From positions 186,001 through 250,000 of the forward strand of contig NZ_FNRG01000003.1 in assembly GCF_900107835.1 (NCBI RefSeq): DNA of 64,000 nucleotides, written 5' to 3'. The notes under the pieces were generated by a model. It was not told the origin of the DNA and ran no database searches. It saw only the letters and a program-made list of their open reading frames with translations. Below are positions 25,371 through 32,724 of the stretch, in pieces. This stretch comes from Oribacterium sp. KHPX15 (GTDB lineage: Bacteria; Bacillota; Clostridia; Lachnospirales; Lachnospiraceae). The position numbers were made by a program, and so were the translations under genes. Position 1 is the first letter of the stretch. Each line of letters opens with the position of its first letter.

Positions 25371-25466
25371 CAGAGTGAAAGCGGAAAAGGCCTTTATGAG
25401 ATAGATGAATTCCCGAAGAACGAAGCGGGGAAGATAATGTATGGGGAGCTGAAGAAGCTATTATAA
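25371..25466 (+). pseudogene. Remnant of an acyl-CoA ligase C-terminus
   Basis: Between two stops the frame reads 31 residues ending LYEIDEFPKNEAGKIMYGEL plus KKLL. The segment FPKNEAGKI matches the conserved C-terminal lysine motif of AMP-forming acyl-CoA synthetases (consensus LPKTxxGKI...L). No start or upstream domain exists in the window, so it is a decayed tail. It overlaps the end of the convergent activase gene by six bases. Confidence 0.5.
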
Positions 25467-26150
25467 CCCTCTGAGTTCAGCCCCCGGAACATAATTTTTT
25501 ACAATCTCAAGAAATCTTACCATGTCCTCATCTGATGGCGTGGTAAGATTTTTATTAGGTACAGTATCCCTTTCGGTGAACTGCTGGAGGTAGTAACGGG
25601 ATGCACCTTTTATCATCTTGCCGATAGCTGTAAAGTCTTCGTCTGAATGCAGTTCATGTACAACTGTGGTTCTAAACTCATATGGGATATCGGAACTCAT
25701 GATGATGGAGATGCTCTTAAGTATGCGTTCTGTATCAAGGCTGTCGATACCAACCGTTAACCCATATTTTGGCAAGGAATTCTTTATGTCCATTGCCACA
25801 TAGTCCAAAAGTCCTTCTCGATACAGTTCCTGAAGTCTTTCCGGGTGATAGCCGTTGGTATCAAGCTTAACCTTGAATCCCATAGCTCTTATTTTTCTGA
25901 TGAAATCGGCAATGTCAGTTCTCATGAGGGGCTCGCCTCCTGTTATGGCAACGCCATCCAGAAGTCCATGCCGTTTTTCCAGAAACCCAAAGAACTTTTC
26001 ATCATCCATAAGGGGTGCAGCACTGCCATCCACCAGCTCAAAGTTGTGACAGTATGGGCACCTGAAATCGCATCCGCCCAAAAACACCGTGCATGCTATA
26101 TGTTCCGGGAAATCCAGAAGCGTCATTTTTTGAAGTCCGTGAATATTCAT
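25461..26150 (-). CDS. nrdG: Anaerobic ribonucleotide reductase activating protein, NrdG type (radical SAM)
   Basis: 229 aa. Radical SAM motif FLGGCDFRCPYCHN (Cys-x3-Cys-x2-Cys), GGEPLM for SAM binding, and KVKLDTNGYHPE. The start LQKMTLLDFPEHIACTVF is that of the NrdG/PflA-like subfamily that opens a glycyl radical on the anaerobic ribonucleotide reductase. Start at 26150 is chosen because GGGAGGA (complement of 26156-26162) is 5 bases ahead; the frame extends upstream without an RBS. NrdD is not in the window, so the partner is inferred from family. Confidence 0.85.
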   Translation of the reverse strand: MNIHGLQKMTLLDFPEHIACTVFLGGCDFRCPYCHNFELVDGSAAPLMDDEKFFGFLEKRHGLLDGVAITGGEPLMRTDIADFIRKIRAMGFKVKLDTNGYHPERLQELYREGLLDYVAMDIKNSLPKYGLTVGIDSLDTERILKSISIIMSSDIPYEFRTTVVHELHSDEDFTAIGKMIKGASRYYLQQFTERDTVPNKNLTTPSDEDMVRFLEIVKNYVPGAELRGL

Positions 26151-26306
26151 CATTTTCCTCCCACATCCAAAGTGTTTTATATGTTCACATTCGATACTTA
26201 CTATAGATGATAAGGTTATAGTTTGAGAAAAACAAGTAATCAATTTAAGGCTCAAAAGTTCATCACCCGGAAGGTTATGACTACTATGTAGCATTATGTT
26301 AAAAAA

Positions 26307-26355
26307 TCAAATAACCACGATGTAAAATCTGTCAAATAAACACGATGTAAAATCT
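26307..26355 (+). repeat. Tandem 24-base direct repeats upstream of an HTH gene
   Basis: Two copies of TCAAATAAnCACGATGTAAA plus ATCT at 26307-26330 and 26332-26355, differing at one base, with a 25-base period. The second copy runs into the -35 box of the promoter at 26355, a placement typical of activator or repressor sites. Confidence 0.75.
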
Positions 26356-26383
26356 TAACTTTTTTTCGAATTTATGCTATAAT
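26355..26383 (+). promoter_or_regulatory. Extended -10 promoter of the HTH gene
   Basis: TTAACT (26355-26360), 17-base spacer, TGC-TATAAT (26375-26383; TATAAT at 26378-26383). Consensus -10 with an extended TG. Confidence 0.65.
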
Positions 26384-26538
26384 TAAAAACTCTTGAACAC
26401 TAAGTTTGGGGACATTCAGCACATTAAAATCATAGCCTTACATCCCCCGGAAGACAGAGGTGTCTGATTGCGCGTATCGCAGAGGATGTTGTAATCAGTT
26501 TGTACTTTAACGATAGGTATTACACAAAGGAGGCAAAA

Positions 26539-26799
26539 ATGGAATATCCGATACTGGATCTGAAGGAAACGGGAAAAAGGATTAAAGATCTTCGGGAGGA
26601 ATCGAAATTGTCAGTGGAAGATGTAACCAGATTCCTTGGCGATATTTCCGCACAGTCGGTTTACAAGTGGCAGAGGGGAGAAAGCCTTCCCACCATTGAT
26701 AACCTTTATGCGCTAAGCAAGTTATTTAAAACACCAATTGATGATATATTGAGAGGTAACAGAGAGAGGGACGAAGTTCCCTCTCTTTCTTTATGTTGA
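26539..26799 (+). CDS. Small helix-turn-helix (XRE-type) protein
   Basis: 86 aa. HTH_3 domain at about 9-65: TGKRIKDLREESKLSVEDV, then SAQSVYKWQRGESLPTIDNL and LSKLFKTPIDDIL. A DNA-binding transcription regulator. Start 26539 is set by AAAGGAGG 6 bases ahead. Its last dozen codons (RERDEVPSLSLC) are encoded by the terminator hairpin of a repeated noncoding cassette, so the reading frame has run into a terminator. Related in sequence to the next gene. Confidence 0.85.
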   Translation: MEYPILDLKETGKRIKDLREESKLSVEDVTRFLGDISAQSVYKWQRGESLPTIDNLYALSKLFKTPIDDILRGNRERDEVPSLSLC

Positions 26800-26865
26800 A
26801 GATTTTAAACCACGAGTTAACTGACAGTTAGCATAAAAGACGCTATCATTTAATAAAAAAAGGAT
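26763..26865 (+). repeat. Terminator-promoter cassette, copy A
   Basis: Hairpin AGAGAGGGA/TCCCTCTCT (26763-26771 with 26778-26786), then TTTTAAACCACGAGTTAACT, then CTGACA (26821-26826), 17-base spacer, TATCAT (26844-26849), and TTTAATAAAAAAAGG. The same order recurs at 30731-30838 and in part at 30669-30708 and 32827-32900. It ends one HTH gene and probably drives the next. Confidence 0.75.
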
Positions 26866-26938
26866 TATGCGTTGTTATATAAAACCGGATGTGGAATATC
26901 GATGAGTTTTAACGATTATACAGACAGGAGTTATGAAA

Positions 26939-27265
26939 ATGAATGAAAACAAGACATCGATTGATATGAGGAGAACAGGTCTTAAACTCCAAAGACTTGC
27001 AAGACTAAACGGATATAGTGTAAAAGATATCCAGAAATACCTGCTTCTTTCTTGCCCACAGCCTGTGTATAGATGGTATAAGGGTTCTATACTGCCTTCG
27101 GTAGATAATCTTTTGAGGCTGAGCGAGTTGTTCCATGTCCATATGGAAGAATTATTGGTTAAAGAGTATTCTGATAATATGTTAGATAGATTCACATCCA
27201 TTGAAAATGACGGCCTGGCTTTTTATAAGAGGATGAAAGCATATTATATACTGTTTGCAGCATAA
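26939..27265 (+). CDS. Small helix-turn-helix (XRE-type) protein, paralogue
   Basis: 108 aa. HTH at about 7-65: TGLKLQRLARLNGYSVKDI, PQPVYRWYKGSILPSVDNL, LSELFHVHMEELL, clearly related to the HTH protein 140 bases upstream. Likely DNA-binding regulator. ATG 26939 fits AGGAG (26926-26930) with 8-base spacing; ATG 26933 is too close. A 14-codon frame (26901-26945) starting ATGAGT overlaps this start and may be a leader peptide. Confidence 0.8.
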   Translation: MNENKTSIDMRRTGLKLQRLARLNGYSVKDIQKYLLLSCPQPVYRWYKGSILPSVDNLLRLSELFHVHMEELLVKEYSDNMLDRFTSIENDGLAFYKRMKAYYILFAA

Positions 27266-27344
27266 TGCTGTATTTTGGACTATCCGTCCAATGACAGATG
27301 GTCGTGTGCACAGTACTATGAAATAAAAACATGGGAGGTGCACA

Positions 27345-28103
27345 ATGACACGCGGAAAGATTATATATATTGATAAGGATTGCAAAGTTTATTCTACGGT
27401 TGAATTTAACGGAGATATGTATCCGGAAGGGAATGCTGATGAAGTTCTTGAAAAGTTTGAGGCTGGTTTTTTTGTGACATACAGCAGGTACGAGAATTTC
27501 GTAGAACATTTCAATAAAAAACATTATGGTTATCCTGAAGAGTTGATAGGTCCCTTGGTATGTGCGGAAGAGAGAGTGATCAATGTCACTGAAAACTGGA
27601 CGGACTATCTATATATCATCAATAATTCAGAAAGCAAATGGGCAATTAAGGACAAAAACGGAACAAGTTTCCTTGATAAAAGAACACTGGCAATCGTGTA
27701 TTTTCAACAAGTTCAAAAAATCCATCACCGAATAATACATAAATCAGTAGGCAAGATTGATTATGAATTAAGTAAAGATGAATTTGAAGATATCGTTGAA
27801 AGATTAAGAGCATCCTCTGATTTGGTTTCGAAAGTAGATGAATTGTTCAAAAACAGCAGGGAAAATGTTGAATGTGATTTTTGCAATGGGGCCAGTCTTC
27901 AAATCTCGCATGAAAACATTGTCGTGTTGTTATTAAAAAAGATAATGCACGATTCATGCGAAGATATTGACTACTTTATTTATGAGCTTGATTATGGAAG
28001 GAAATATGAACCGGGAATGATTAAAGATGAACATGATCAGGATATCGATTTCAGTACAGCCGGAAAACTCTATGATTATCTAAGAGGAGCTGCAGGATTA
28101 TGA
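27345..28103 (+). CDS. Hypothetical protein, first gene of an overlapping trio
   Basis: 252 aa, cytoplasmic, of no family I can name with certainty. The C-terminal stretch DYFIYELDYGRKYEPGMIKD followed by TAGKLYDYLRG resembles a short domain common in phage- and mobile-element-borne proteins of Lachnospiraceae. Start has GGGAGGT 6 bases ahead. Its stop shares bases with the next start (ATGA), and the third gene overlaps the second, so the three are translationally coupled. Confidence 0.65.
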   Translation: MTRGKIIYIDKDCKVYSTVEFNGDMYPEGNADEVLEKFEAGFFVTYSRYENFVEHFNKKHYGYPEELIGPLVCAEERVINVTENWTDYLYIINNSESKWAIKDKNGTSFLDKRTLAIVYFQQVQKIHHRIIHKSVGKIDYELSKDEFEDIVERLRASSDLVSKVDELFKNSRENVECDFCNGASLQISHENIVVLLLKKIMHDSCEDIDYFIYELDYGRKYEPGMIKDEHDQDIDFSTAGKLYDYLRGAAGL

Positions 28104-28291
28104 GACTGGAAGTTGAAATGACATCAGAACAGCTTGATTTGTTGATTTTAGCTACAGAAGTTTATGCCCGTGCATTGATGAATCAGCCAGATATGGTAGT
28201 TGATATTTTAGCTGAAGATCGATTCTTTTACGATAAAACTGATCCTGAAAATGATAGAAGGGGATTTTGTTATGGCTGCCATTTTAGTTGA
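28100..28291 (+). CDS. Small hypothetical protein
   Basis: 63 aa, no recognisable family. The first half is a single helix (SEQLDLLILATEVYARALMN) and the second half is acidic and ends with Cys-x2-Cys (GFCYGCHF). ATG overlaps the previous stop; AGGA is close ahead. The last 20 bases overlap the NYN gene. Small size and coupling suggest a partner of its neighbours. Confidence 0.55.
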   Translation: MRLEVEMTSEQLDLLILATEVYARALMNQPDMVVDILAEDRFFYDKTDPENDRRGFCYGCHFS

Positions 28292-28934
28292 TTATGAAAA
28301 CGTACAAGGATTCCATGGACTTAAGGGCACTGAATATCTTAATGAAAACGATTACCTTATTATTTTTTATAGCGTTTCTTGCTCTAAAATCACCAAAGAA
28401 TATATTGAATCAATTAAAAATAGTGGCTGTCAATTTACTATATATAAACTCAAAACATCAAGAAAAAATGCTCTGGATTTCTATATCGCGACGGAAGCTG
28501 GCAGGCTTAGTGCTCTTGGCAATGGACAGATTGCTCTCATCTCAAGGGATAAGGGCTTTGATTCGATATCAGATTTTTTTAGCATTAATGATAATCTTAA
28601 AGAAACAAAGCTTGTTGTGTGCGACAGCATAGAGCATGGTCTTGAAAAACTTACTGATTCAAATGATAAAGAAAGACGTAAGCTAATTAGGGATAAAATG
28701 CAAACTGTTGATATCGAAGTTGAATATGGCAAGATACAAGAGTCAAATTCTACAAAAGAGAAGATAAAACAACTTCTTGAAGATACCGAGTATAAACCTT
28801 TAACGGATAATATTATTAAGTTTTTTTCTGATAACAAATGTGAGTCAACTAAGAAGCTGTACACCGGAACTCTTCATGAGTTCGGACTTAAAAAGGGTGT
28901 GGCGATATATAGACTTCTCAGAGATGTAGTATGA
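28272..28934 (+). CDS. NYN/PIN-like domain protein
   Basis: 220 aa. The N-terminal 130 residues look like a PIN-like NYN nuclease: AAILVDYENVQGFHG (first acidic site), KNALDFYIATEAG (second) and ALISRDKGFDSI (third), all with conserved Asp. A helical C-terminal region (about 155-220) may bind RNA or partners. Such proteins are predicted Mg-dependent ribonucleases. Start 28272 is set by AAGGGGA 7 bases ahead. Third gene of the overlapping trio at 27345-28934, next to a HipBA module in the accessory region. Confidence 0.7.
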   Translation: MAAILVDYENVQGFHGLKGTEYLNENDYLIIFYSVSCSKITKEYIESIKNSGCQFTIYKLKTSRKNALDFYIATEAGRLSALGNGQIALISRDKGFDSISDFFSINDNLKETKLVVCDSIEHGLEKLTDSNDKERRKLIRDKMQTVDIEVEYGKIQESNSTKEKIKQLLEDTEYKPLTDNIIKFFSDNKCESTKKLYTGTLHEFGLKKGVAIYRLLRDVV

Positions 28935-29028
28935 CGGGAATATATAGTGATACGGTCATGGATGATTATAATTTTTTGTATATGCTGTTTTTATATGGGT
29001 GATAACGTCAATGCGCCAATGACGGTTT

Positions 29029-29081
29029 AATGTTTGTAAATATAAACAATATAATGTATAATATACATAAATACAAACATT
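29029..29081 (+). promoter_or_regulatory. Promoter and nested palindromic operator of hipBA
   Basis: TTGTAA (29034-29039), 17-base spacer, TATAAT (29057-29062). A 10-bp perfect inverted repeat (AATGTTTGTA 29029-29038 with TACAAACATT 29072-29081) brackets the promoter and a second palindrome (ATGTAT-AAT-ATACAT, 29054-29068) covers the -10. This fits autorepression by the HipB-like protein. Confidence 0.75.
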
Positions 29082-29091
29082 AGGAGCGATT

Positions 29092-29406
29092 ATGGGAAAA
29101 CGAAAAGCGTTATTGTTTCCACAAACAGCAAGGAAACTACAAACTGTAGGTGAACAAATAAAACTTGCAAGGTTACGTAGACACCTCACAGCGGAAGACA
29201 TTGCTCAAAAAGCCCATGTCGGAAGAACAACAGTTGTACAAATAGAAAAAGGCTCGCCATCCGTGTCAATGGGAATGTATCTTGCTGTCCTGAATGCATT
29301 AGGGCTTCAGGATGACATTCTTTTGCTTGCCAAAGATGATGAACTTGGCAGAACTATACAGGATCTGGAGATTAAGACTCCAAGAAGGGTAAAAAATAAG
29401 CAATGA
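29092..29406 (+). CDS. hipB: HipB-like antitoxin, HTH transcription regulator
   Basis: 104 aa. HTH_3 domain about residues 20-75: GEQIKLARLRRHLTAEDIAQ, VGRTTVVQIEKGSPSVSMGM. Basic N-terminus and a charged tail. Pairs with the HipA kinase encoded next, binding it and repressing the promoter. RBS AGGAG at 29082-29086 is 5 bases ahead. Stop overlaps the hipA start (ATGA), the usual arrangement. Confidence 0.88.
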   Translation: MGKRKALLFPQTARKLQTVGEQIKLARLRRHLTAEDIAQKAHVGRTTVVQIEKGSPSVSMGMYLAVLNALGLQDDILLLAKDDELGRTIQDLEIKTPRRVKNKQ

Positions 29407-30674
29407 GTGGAAAAAAAGATATATTCGTATATGCAGGATGGCTCAGCAACGAACTAATCGGTACAATTCATTGTGGTGTAGCTAATGGTAACGAGATAGC
29501 ATCATTTGAATATGATCGGAAATGGTTGATAGAGCATTCATTATTAATGCTTGACCCTACGATTCCACAAGTTACATATCGTTCATATTCTGCTGATAAA
29601 CAATTATTTGGGGCATTTGAGGATTCCTGTCCCGACAGATGGGGACGCAAGTTGATAGACAGACGGGAAACATTGTACGCAATTAAAGAAAAAAGAGCTC
29701 CCAAGAAATTTTTTGAATCAGATTATCTTCTCGGAATCCAGGATTGTTACCGTATCGGTGGATTTAGGTATAAAACTGATTCGGATGGAGATTTTCTAAA
29801 TAATGATACCCTCCCAATTCCTCCGATTACAGCCATAAGAGAACTTGAACAGATATCTCTTGGATATGAAAAAGATACTGATAATCGTTGGGTTGAACAG
29901 CTTGTTGCACCGGGTTCTTCCCTTGGTGGAGCCCGCCCGAAAGCAAACGTGGAAGATATTGACGGTTCATTATGGATAGCGAAATTTCCGTCCAAGAATG
30001 ATACATATGATGTAGGAGCATGGGAGAAAACAGCAAATGACCTTGCTTCAAAGTGTGGTCTAAACATTCCCGAATGCAAGCTTATGAAATTAAGTGATTT
30101 AGGAAGTACTTTTCTTTCAAAAAGATTTGATCGGGTATATACAGATGGATTTGAAAAACGTATTCATTACGCATCAGCAATGACCATGCTTGGTGCAAGG
30201 GACGGTAAAACTGACGGAATTGGATATCTCGACCTTGCAGAAACGGTACAGCGTTTGACTCTAAACACCGATGAAAATTTACATGAGCTATTCAGGCATA
30301 TGCTTTTTGATATTGCTATAGCAAATCATGATGATCATCTAAGAAATCATGGCTTCCTGCTTCAAGGTGATACCTGGGAATTGTCTCCGGCTTTTGATAT
30401 AAATCCTGCTGCTGATGAACAATTCCTTGAGATGAATATAGACACAGATAGTGGCTACAGATCATTTGATAAGGCTATAGAGACCAGCGAGTTTTATCAC
30501 ATCAGCAAAGATGAAGCGGTCAACGAAGTTCGTAAATTTTCCGAGATAATATCAAGCTCATGGAAAAAAATTGCCACAAGAAATGGTATCAAAGAAAGTG
30601 AGCAAAAATATATGTCTTCAGCATTCAGGCTTGTAGAAGAAGCAAACAGAAAATATAGCGCAAAATCGGTTTAA
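29403..30674 (+). CDS. hipA: HipA-like serine/threonine kinase toxin
   Basis: 423 aa. HipA family kinase that blocks translation by phosphorylating glutamyl-tRNA synthetase in the best-studied case. Visible marks: FEDSCPDRWGRKLIDRR in the N-terminal domain, PGSSLGGARPKANV (171-176, the flexible P-loop carrying the autophosphorylated Ser), IANHDDHLRNHGF (catalytic Asp about 310) and LSPAFDINP (metal-binding Asp332). All key residues are present, so the toxin looks functional. Overlaps hipB by four bases; a copy of the repeat element (30669-30708) overlaps its stop. Confidence 0.92.
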   Translation: MSGKKDIFVYAGWLSNELIGTIHCGVANGNEIASFEYDRKWLIEHSLLMLDPTIPQVTYRSYSADKQLFGAFEDSCPDRWGRKLIDRRETLYAIKEKRAPKKFFESDYLLGIQDCYRIGGFRYKTDSDGDFLNNDTLPIPPITAIRELEQISLGYEKDTDNRWVEQLVAPGSSLGGARPKANVEDIDGSLWIAKFPSKNDTYDVGAWEKTANDLASKCGLNIPECKLMKLSDLGSTFLSKRFDRVYTDGFEKRIHYASAMTMLGARDGKTDGIGYLDLAETVQRLTLNTDENLHELFRHMLFDIAIANHDDHLRNHGFLLQGDTWELSPAFDINPAADEQFLEMNIDTDSGYRSFDKAIETSEFYHISKDEAVNEVRKFSEIISSSWKKIATRNGIKESEQKYMSSAFRLVEEANRKYSAKSV

Positions 30675-30708
30675 CGGACAGTTAGATTAATAGACGCTAT
30701 TATTTAAT
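30669..30708 (+). repeat. Partial copy (B') of the cassette promoter half
   Basis: Aligns with 26815-26854 of copy A at about 80 percent by eye: GGACAGTTAG, then GACGCTATTATTTAAT. It includes GGACA and TATTAT at the same relative positions as the promoter boxes and overlaps the hipA stop codon. Confidence 0.55.
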
Positions 30709-30730
30709 CTATAGAAAGTATTTGATTAAT

Positions 30731-30838
30731 AGAGGGGGACGAAGGTTCCTCTCTGTCTTTGTTCAAGGGGATTTTTTTAAACCACGAGTTAACTGACAGA
30801 TAGCATATAAGGCGCTATCATTTAATTAAAAAGGTTAC
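30731..30838 (+). repeat. Terminator-promoter cassette, copy B
   Basis: Hairpin AGAGG/CCTCT, then TTTTTTTAAACCACGAGTTA, CTGACA (30793-30798), 17-base spacer, TATCAT (30816-30821) and TTTAATTAAAAAGG. An inverted repeat GATAGC/GCTATC covers the spacer and -10. Near-identical to copy A over its second half. Confidence 0.75.
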
Positions 30839-30865
30839 ATCAGTCCGGAGGTGGTGTGTGTTTCG

Positions 30866-31264
30866 ATGAGTGTTAATTGCAAGTTATATTTTGTGCGTGA
30901 ATATGACTTTCCAGATGAAAGCATTGAGGGTGTATCTGCATCTGGGATAGTTGCCATGTATGACATAGGTGCCTTTGGATATGATGTATATCAAATGAAT
31001 TTTATTGAATGCTTCTTTCCGGATACTCCATTTTCACTTCTTGTTAATAAATACGATGATGAGCTACAAGTCGAAAGGCTAAAAAGCACGATTACGGATG
31101 CTTATGGATCCAGACTGTCGTATGCATCTTCAAATCAGAAATTGTATAAATGTGCTCAGAAAATTTTCAAAAGTGATCCGTCTTGTCGTATGAGATATTT
31201 GCGTGATGTTATCAAGACTTTTAAGGATGACGAAAACATATATATTGTTTTATATTTGTATTGA
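30866..31264 (+). CDS. Hypothetical protein
   Basis: 132 aa, no family recognised. N-terminal part is beta-rich with a Gly/Asp segment (AMYDIGAFGYDVYQ), the C-terminal part helical and basic with several Cys. No signal peptide. ATG 30866 is preferred; GGAGGTGG (30847-30854) lies 11 bases ahead and GTG codons closer to it are possible starts. The sequence around the start resembles that ahead of the second HTH gene, in line with the shared cassette. Confidence 0.55.
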   Translation: MSVNCKLYFVREYDFPDESIEGVSASGIVAMYDIGAFGYDVYQMNFIECFFPDTPFSLLVNKYDDELQVERLKSTITDAYGSRLSYASSNQKLYKCAQKIFKSDPSCRMRYLRDVIKTFKDDENIYIVLYLY

Positions 31265-31287
31265 AGAGAGTCGTGAAGAAGGTGTGA

Positions 31288-31389
31288 GAGATACTGGTTT
31301 ATTTTACCGCTGATATGCATTTTGGACACAGAGACATTATTACGATGCAGAATCGACCGTTTGCTTATAGGGGAGTTGTTGAGAAATAA
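31288..31389 (+). pseudogene. Truncated calcineurin-like metallophosphoesterase
   Basis: A 30-odd-residue frame reads YFTADMHFGHRDIITMQNRP and FAYRG before a stop. YFxADxHFGHxxII and NRPF are the start of a known class of metallophosphoesterases (metal-binding DxH). The remaining about 150 residues are gone, so only the beginning of the gene survives. Confidence 0.6.
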
Positions 31390-31458
31390 CATGAATTGCT
31401 ATAAGATGTTAGTATAAATAATATACGAGGAACATGCTTCGTTAGGAGGGCAAAATTG

Positions 31459-32724
31459 ATGCTAAGCATTAGATCTTCATACGATAGTTTTCGAGATCTG
31501 CGTGAAAATAATTCTTATTACATTGATAAGACAGAAATCATTGAAGAGTATCTTATAAAACGATTTGATAAAGCTGTCCTTTTTGCGCGCCCTCGCAGAT
31601 TCGGAAAAACATTGACCATGACCATGTTCCGAGACTTTCTGGACATAAGACAGAAAAGTGAATCAATTTTTGCCGGGTTAAAGGTCATGGAGAACACAGA
31701 TGTTGTAGAAAAATACATGAACCAATATCCTGTAATTTTTATATCCCTGAAAGAAGTGTTCGGAGATAGTTTCGAGAAGGTATTCAGAAACTTTCAAATT
31801 GCCATAGCAACTACTTATGATAGTTGTGCAGAATTGCTGGAAAGTGAGAAAATAAGTGATCTTCATAAAGAATTCTTTGTCAAACTACAAAGGAAAGAAA
31901 TGGGGGAGGAAGATACTATTCAGTCTGTTGCTTTACTCGCTCAAATAATGAGAAAACATTATGGGAGGCAGGTCTTTGTCATCATTGACGAATACGATGT
32001 CCCAATGGCAAAAGCTCTAGGTACGCCTTATTACGATGAAGTAAGAGACATGATAGAGCATATGCTGAGCTTCATTTGCAAAACCAACGATAATGTAAAA
32101 GCAGTGCTGCTGTCCGGATGTCTATACACAGTGAAGAACAGTACCTATACCGGTGTCAACAACATAATGCCATATACAGTTATGTCACCTATATATGCAT
32201 CATCCATAGGCTTCACAGATAATGATGTGAAGAAACTACTTGCAGATGCAGGCTTGTCAGACCGGTATGATACCGTTGCTGAGTGGTATGATGGATATAT
32301 GTTCGGACGTGACAAGATGTACTGTCCATGGGATGTACTGTTATATGTAAAATCAGTTCTGGATGGAACTTATGATGATGACAGAGGGCCTGAGAGCTAC
32401 TGGCTGAATACATCAGAAACTTCCATTAACTTGATTCACGGTTTTTTTGGAAAAACATCCTGCGCGAATGAAAGCTTTGAGCAATTGTTGGCAGGAGGAA
32501 CCATAGATTGCACTGTAAATGAGTTTGTTCCATATCACAGGATTCATGAAAACGGAACAAATCTGTGGTCTGCACTGGTAGAAACGGGATATCTTACAAA
32601 AGCCGTTACAGGTCGTCCGCCCCTCATGCCTTTGAGAATACCAAACAGATCTGTTCAGATTGTATTTCGACAGGAGGTTTGGGAATTCTTTAAGGACAAG
32701 GTGGATAATGTTTATAATAGATAA
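31459..32724 (+). CDS. AAA-ATPase-like protein, truncated before its PDDEXK domain
   Basis: 421 aa of the AAA-ATPase_like family (usually about 520-570 aa with a C-terminal PDDEXK_9 nuclease-like domain). Visible: SYDSFRDLRENNSYYIDKTE, Walker A variant ARPRRFGKTLT, Walker B VIIDEYDVPMA, LSGCLYTVK, GFTDNDVKKLL and WYDGYMFG. The frame stops at 32724 and the end of the missing domain reappears in another frame (32708-32821), so the gene carries an internal deletion. ATG 31459 fits AGGAGGG with 8-base spacing. This family is widespread in anaerobes and often mobile; function is not established. Confidence 0.8.
   Translation: MLSIRSSYDSFRDLRENNSYYIDKTEIIEEYLIKRFDKAVLFARPRRFGKTLTMTMFRDFLDIRQKSESIFAGLKVMENTDVVEKYMNQYPVIFISLKEVFGDSFEKVFRNFQIAIATTYDSCAELLESEKISDLHKEFFVKLQRKEMGEEDTIQSVALLAQIMRKHYGRQVFVIIDEYDVPMAKALGTPYYDEVRDMIEHMLSFICKTNDNVKAVLLSGCLYTVKNSTYTGVNNIMPYTVMSPIYASSIGFTDNDVKKLLADAGLSDRYDTVAEWYDGYMFGRDKMYCPWDVLLYVKSVLDGTYDDDRGPESYWLNTSETSINLIHGFFGKTSCANESFEQLLAGGTIDCTVNEFVPYHRIHENGTNLWSALVETGYLTKAVTGRPPLMPLRIPNRSVQIVFRQEVWEFFKDKVDNVYNR

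Larger units (their letters stand above)
26151..26538 (+). other. Intergenic control region between NrdG-like and HTH genes
   Basis: A 388-base gap. It contains two 24-base direct repeats (26307-26330, 26332-26355), a promoter (26355-26383), and a leader of about 150 bases with a possible 6-bp hairpin (CTGATT near 26464 with AATCAG near 26492). The first 150 bases hold nothing I recognise. Confidence 0.5.

Noticed and set aside
26307-26355. CRISPR array
   Set aside because: Only two repeat units with a one-base gap, no spacers of constant length and no cas genes.
26901-26945. 14-codon leader peptide before the second HTH gene
   Set aside because: The frame MSFNDYTDRSYENE overlaps the HTH start, but its own RBS is weak and there is no regulatory structure linked to it; mentioned only under the HTH gene.
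29029-29081. Insertion-sequence ends or attachment site at the hipBA palindrome
   Set aside because: The repeats centre on a promoter and no transposase or integrase is present anywhere in the window.
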